DNA from: CAYLJO01 sp964383905
GTDB lineage: Bacteria; Acidobacteriota; Blastocatellia; Pyrinomonadales; Pyrinomonadaceae
Assembly (NCBI GenBank): GCA_964383905.1
Contig: CAYLJO010000130.1
Coordinates: 1 to 17,154 of the forward strand
Reading direction: 5' to 3'
DNA length: 17,154 bases
Below, one piece after another: positions 14,149 through 17,154 of this stretch. Within the stretch, counting starts at the first letter, position 1. Each line of letters opens with the position of its first letter. Below the pieces are notes generated by a model, which searched no databases, had not been told where the DNA came from, and worked only from the letters and a program-made list of their open reading frames with translations. Both the position numbers and the translations under genes were made by a program.

Positions 14149-14349
14149 CCGTTATTTCGATTTTGGGATCAGGGGGTCCCGGAATCGGACACCAGCAAGC
14201 TCCAGCCTCGGCGGCCCTTCCTATGTAATGGCTGTGATCTCAGCCCTTTAGGCGAGATACCTACTGACGGCATAGCACTTCCTTACCACGCTCTAACTAT
14301 TAAGGTCTTCGATTGCTTACCGATGACTCAAAGCGTGGAGGTGAGGTGA

Positions 14350-16785
14350 ATGAGAACACTCCTTCAAGATCTACGTTACGGCTTCCACATGCTGCTCAAG
14401 AGCCCCGGCTTAACTGGGGTGGCTGTGGTTTCAATCGCGCTGGGCATCGGCGCGAATACCGCCATCTTCAGTGTTGTGAATGCCATCCTGTTGAAATCGC
14501 TGCCGTACAGCGACCCCGACCGCATCGTGCTCGTGTGGGGAGACGTGCCGGCGGAGGGCAACCACCGGAGTCAGGTTTCCGCGACGGACGTGGATGATTG
14601 GCGACATCAAAATAGTGTCTTTGAAGATGTCACAACCTACGGCAACTGGAGCGCCACGTTTCTGGGCGACGGCGAGCCGGAGAGAATACCCGGCATCCAG
14701 GTCGGTGACGGGTTTTTCCAGATCATCAAGGGGAGGCCGCTGCTGGGCCGCGTCTTCCTGCCTGAAGAGCAGCAGGAGGGCAAAGACTTCGTGATTGTTC
14801 TTGGCTATAGCCTATGGCAGCGGCGCTTCGGCGGCGACCCCTTCGTCGTCGGTCACAAAGTGAACCTCAGCGGCAAGCCTTACACGATCGTTGGGGTGAT
14901 GCCGGCAGACTTTCACCCGCTTCCTCCCGGCCTCGTCGGTGACCCTCAAGGCCAGTTCTATCGGCCGGTGGCGGAGGCTCACGATGAAGGGGAGCGCTCG
15001 TCACGCCACCTTCGCTCGATCGCCCGGCTCAAGCCGGGCGTCACGCTCGGCCAAGCGCAGTCGGAGATGAATGTGATCGCCGGCCGCTTAGAGCAGGAGC
15101 ATCCGGCGGATAATACAGGATACAGGGTCCGGTTAGTTACGCTGCCCGAAGATACTATCGGTGGTTTACGGCCGACTCTTCTGAATCTGTTCGGGGCCGT
15201 CGCTTTCGTGTTGCTCATCGCCTGCGCGAACGTCGGCAACCTGTTGCTGGCGCGCTCAACGGCAAGGCAAAAAGAGATCGCCATCCGTGCCGCACTCGGG
15301 GCTACGCGACTGCGACTGGTGCGCCAGTTATTAACGGAGAGCGTGTTGCTGTCGCTGGCGGGCGGAGGCATCGGCCTTCTTCTTGCCCTTTGGGGGACAG
15401 GTCTGATTGAGTCGCTCGGTTCACGGGTGACGCCTCTGCTGAGCGGCATCAAAATAGATTTTCGTGTGCTGGAATTCACGGTCGTGATTTCACTTCTGAC
15501 CGGCGTCATCTTTGGGCTGGCGCCTGCGGTGCACGTGTCAAAGCCCGATTTGAATAACCCACTCAAAGAGGGGGGACGGGCTTCGGGCGCGGGGGAGGGG
15601 CGCAACAGGCTGCGCGGCACCCTCGTCGCTTCGGAAATTGCGATGGCGCTCGTGCTACTGATCTGCGCCAGTCTCCTGATTAAAAGCGTCATCCGGTTAC
15701 GGGACGTCAACCCGGGCTTTAATCCCGAACACCTCTTGACGATGAGCATCTCGCTCCCTCAAGCAAAGTATCCGAAGGGGCCGATGTGGACGGCCTTTTT
15801 CGATCAGGTCATCGGGCGTATTGAAACGCTGCCGGGAGTCGAGGCGGCAGGCGTCACGAGCGTGCTGCCTTTCGGCAGTAATTTCGACGGTCGAGCGCTC
15901 GCCGTCGAAGAACGGCCGAGACCTCGCGGGCAGGAGATCAGCGTCGACCTCTACATCGCGACGCCCGGTTATCTGAGGGCAATGCAGATCCCTCTTCAGA
16001 AGGGGCGCTCCTTGACCGGGCAGGATACAGAGAACGCTCCGACGGTCGCGCTCATCAATGAAACCATGGCGCGGGAGTTATGGCCGGGCCAAGATCCTCT
16101 CGGCAAGCGGATCAAGTTTCCGGGCTCGGAGAAGAACCCGCAGCCCTGGCGGACGGTTGTCGGGGTGGTCAAAGATGTTAAGCAGTACGGGTTAGACAGG
16201 GAAGACCGGATGCAGATCTATCTGCCGGAGGCGCAGTACCCGACCTCGTTTATGACACTCGTCGTGCGCACGTCCTCTGATCCAAAAAGTCTGATCAGTG
16301 CCGTCCGGAATGAGATTCTTGGGGCGGACAAAGAGCAGGCGGTTTACGACATTGCCACCATGGAGCAGCTACTTTCCGATTCGATCTCACTGCGCCATTT
16401 CTCTATGCTCTTACTGCTGATCTTTGCCGTCGTCGCGCTCACGCTCGCGGCGGCGGGGATCTACGGTGTGATCTCTTATTCGGTCACGCAGCGCACACAC
16501 GAGATCGGGGTGCGCATCGCGCTCGGGGCACAAGGCCGTGACATTCTCAAAATGATAGTGGGTCAGGGAATGGTCCTGACTTTGATGGGTGTGGCGATGG
16601 GCCTGGTTGTTGCGTTTGCTCTGACGCGCATGATGTCAAGTATGCTCTATGGGATTAGTGCGACTGACCCGTTAACCTTTATCAGCGTATCATTGCTGCT
16701 GGCGGGAGTGGCGTTGATCGCATGCTTTATCCCTGCGCGCAAGGCCACGAAAGTGGACCCGATGGTTGCGCTGAGATACGAATAG
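14350..16785 (+). CDS. MacB/FtsX-type permease of the acidobacterial duplicated orphan permease (ADOP) kind
   Basis: 811 residues; the ATG has GGAGGTGAGG upstream. The N-terminal motif LLQDLRYGFHMLLKSPGLTG and the first membrane segment (about 21-45, VSIALGIGANTAIFSVVNAI) lead to a MacB-like periplasmic domain (about 50-260). An FtsX block follows, with membrane segments near 281-301, 331-350, 374-394 and 425-445. A second periplasmic domain (about 455-680) and a second FtsX block (segments near 684-708, 740-760 and 777-796) end in the family's IPARKATKVDPMVALRYE tail. The QKEIAIRAALGATRLRLVRQ and THEIGVRIALGAQGRDIL loops are the paired coupling elements. Such permeases usually work with an ATP-binding partner that is not in this window (orphan). 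The substrate is unknown. It is divergent from the gas vesicle genes, and nothing links the two functionally. Confidence 0.93.
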   Translation: MRTLLQDLRYGFHMLLKSPGLTGVAVVSIALGIGANTAIFSVVNAILLKSLPYSDPDRIVLVWGDVPAEGNHRSQVSATDVDDWRHQNSVFEDVTTYGNWSATFLGDGEPERIPGIQVGDGFFQIIKGRPLLGRVFLPEEQQEGKDFVIVLGYSLWQRRFGGDPFVVGHKVNLSGKPYTIVGVMPADFHPLPPGLVGDPQGQFYRPVAEAHDEGERSSRHLRSIARLKPGVTLGQAQSEMNVIAGRLEQEHPADNTGYRVRLVTLPEDTIGGLRPTLLNLFGAVAFVLLIACANVGNLLLARSTARQKEIAIRAALGATRLRLVRQLLTESVLLSLAGGGIGLLLALWGTGLIESLGSRVTPLLSGIKIDFRVLEFTVVISLLTGVIFGLAPAVHVSKPDLNNPLKEGGRASGAGEGRNRLRGTLVASEIAMALVLLICASLLIKSVIRLRDVNPGFNPEHLLTMSISLPQAKYPKGPMWTAFFDQVIGRIETLPGVEAAGVTSVLPFGSNFDGRALAVEERPRPRGQEISVDLYIATPGYLRAMQIPLQKGRSLTGQDTENAPTVALINETMARELWPGQDPLGKRIKFPGSEKNPQPWRTVVGVVKDVKQYGLDREDRMQIYLPEAQYPTSFMTLVVRTSSDPKSLISAVRNEILGADKEQAVYDIATMEQLLSDSISLRHFSMLLLLIFAVVALTLAAAGIYGVISYSVTQRTHEIGVRIALGAQGRDILKMIVGQGMVLTLMGVAMGLVVAFALTRMMSSMLYGISATDPLTFISVSLLLAGVALIACFIPARKATKVDPMVALRYE

Positions 16786-16819
16786 AAGCAAGAAGGGTGC
16801 ACGATCAGAATTCAGTAGA

Positions 16820-17005
16820 CTAAAGCAAGAGACGGCGGAAGTTCCTTGCGCCATCCTCAGTCCTGAAGCGGCCCGCGATCTTCCTCTTAAGCTTGAGCGT
16901 GCGCCGGTCTCTTCCAGAGCCGTTGTTGTCAGCCACCTCCTGGAATGGGGTGGGCGATACTCTTTTTGAGCACGGCGACTTTGCGCTTGATCGGATCAAG
17001 CAACT
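16820..17005 (-). pseudogene. Decayed C-terminal fragment of an IS66-type transposase
   Basis: The minus-strand frame, open from an in-frame TGA at 17006-17008 to a TAG at 16820-16822, translates to a segment containing DNNGSGRDRRTLKLKRKIAG and FRTEDGARNFRRLLL. This follows the IS66-family C-terminal pattern D-N-N-x-A-E-R-D-x-R-x-x-K-x-K-x-K-I-S-G-x-F-R-T-x-x-G-A. The catalytic Glu after DNN is lost (GSG instead of xAE), the usual continuation after the ARxF block is cut by the stop, and no start codon or N-terminal domains remain. It is therefore a dead remnant marking an old insertion beside the permease gene. I do not see clear terminal inverted repeats. The family assignment rests on the motif alone. 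Confidence 0.7.
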
Positions 17006-17030
17006 TCATTGATGTGATCTTCAACCCGAT

Positions 17031-17065
17031 GGCCGCCCATTCGCCGCGGGCGGCGAATGGCGGCC
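17031..17065. repeat. Strong GC-rich hairpin
   Basis: GGCCGCCCATTCGCCGC (17031-17047) pairs with GCGGCGAATGGCGGCC (17050-17065), differing only by one bulged C: a stem of about 16 bp with almost no loop. A pyrimidine-rich stretch (CTCTCTTCTTTCTTC) follows on plus. It could be a terminator for leftward or rightward transcripts or an extragenic palindrome left by the mobile element. Confidence 0.45.
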
Positions 17066-17154
17066 GGTAGTTCTACGGCTCTCTTCTTTCTTCATCAATT
17101 ACGGTTTCAATTTGACAAATATGCAATAAGTTGAGATCGTCTCTGGCTATGAAT

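Larger units (their letters stand above)
13929..14349. other. Divergent intergenic region between gvpF and the permease gene
   Basis: About 420 bases with no credible gene. It must hold the leader and probably the promoter of the gas vesicle run (minus) and of the permease (plus). Visible elements are an AT-rich patch at 14115-14126, two copies of GCGCGCGCC flanking it, a candidate minus-strand promoter (14119-14148), and a GGCTG...CAGCC hairpin near 14230-14245. I see no convincing plus-strand -35/-10 pair. GGAGGTGAGG just before 14350 is the permease ribosome site. Confidence 0.6.
16786..17154. other. Intergenic region with transposase remnant and strong hairpin
   Basis: Past the permease stop no intact gene is seen. 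The stretch holds a decayed IS66-type transposase fragment on the minus strand and a long hairpin at 17031-17065. The last 90 bases are AT-richer and contain a TTGACA without a matching -10. Confidence 0.6.

Noticed and set aside
14979..15749. 256-residue minus-strand open frame inside the permease gene
   Set aside because: It is antisense to the membrane and periplasmic domains of a full-length permease; its Ser/Arg/Pro-rich composition is typical of a shadow frame.
17112..17117. TTGACA as a plus-strand -35 box near the right edge
   Set aside because: No -10-like sequence occurs 16-18 bases downstream.
1..17154. CRISPR array, tRNA or rRNA genes
   Set aside because: No regularly spaced repeats, cloverleaf-like stretches or rRNA-like sequence were seen on either strand; this was checked by eye only.

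Overview
The window looks like chromosomal DNA from a GC-rich, soil-type bacterium, most likely an Acidobacteriota member (possibly the Blastocatellia side). The main argument is the 811-residue permease on the right, which has the layout of the acidobacterial duplicated orphan permeases. The taxonomic call is inference; no rRNA or other marker is present.

Layout. Bases 1-185 hold the 3' end of a plus-strand reading frame I cannot name. Bases 186-437 are non-coding and carry two hairpins. From 438 to 13928 every gene lies on the minus strand, with short gaps or overlaps, so the run is best read from right to left. It begins with a gas vesicle cluster: gvpF, gvpG, a tandem ArsA/Get3-type ATPase, a second GvpF/L protein, a short GvpA-family protein (GvpS/GvpM-like), a third GvpF/L protein, gvpK, a gvpJ-like gene and gvpA. 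Then, past a perfect 12-bp stem-loop, come three signalling genes: a GAF-PAS-PAS histidine kinase, a receiver-STAS protein and a receiver-kinase-receiver hybrid. The run ends with a Nudix hydrolase (apparently frameshifted at its 5' end), a CPBP-type membrane protein, an ECF sigma factor and a small zinc-finger anti-sigma factor. Divergent from gvpF, across about 420 bases of intergenic DNA, is the plus-strand MacB/FtsX-type permease. The right end carries a decayed IS66-type transposase fragment and a strong hairpin.

How the genes work together. GvpA would form the gas vesicle shell. The two other GvpA-family proteins, three GvpF/L proteins, GvpG and GvpK would nucleate and assemble it. The usual GvpN AAA+ ATPase is absent from the window. 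In its place, embedded in the operon by a 4-base ATGA overlap on one side and a 6-base gap on the other, is a 723-residue two-headed P-loop ATPase. Each half has a CxxC pair like the zinc-binding pair of Get3/TRC40, the chaperone of hydrophobic tail-anchored proteins. I infer that it may chaperone or energise handling of the hydrophobic vesicle proteins; this is not established.

The kinase/receiver-STAS/hybrid trio lies directly downstream of gvpA and has no DNA-binding output. The RsbR-like STAS domain points to control by partner switching. The ECF sigma/anti-sigma pair has its own good promoter-like sequence and is probably a separate unit at the tail of the run.
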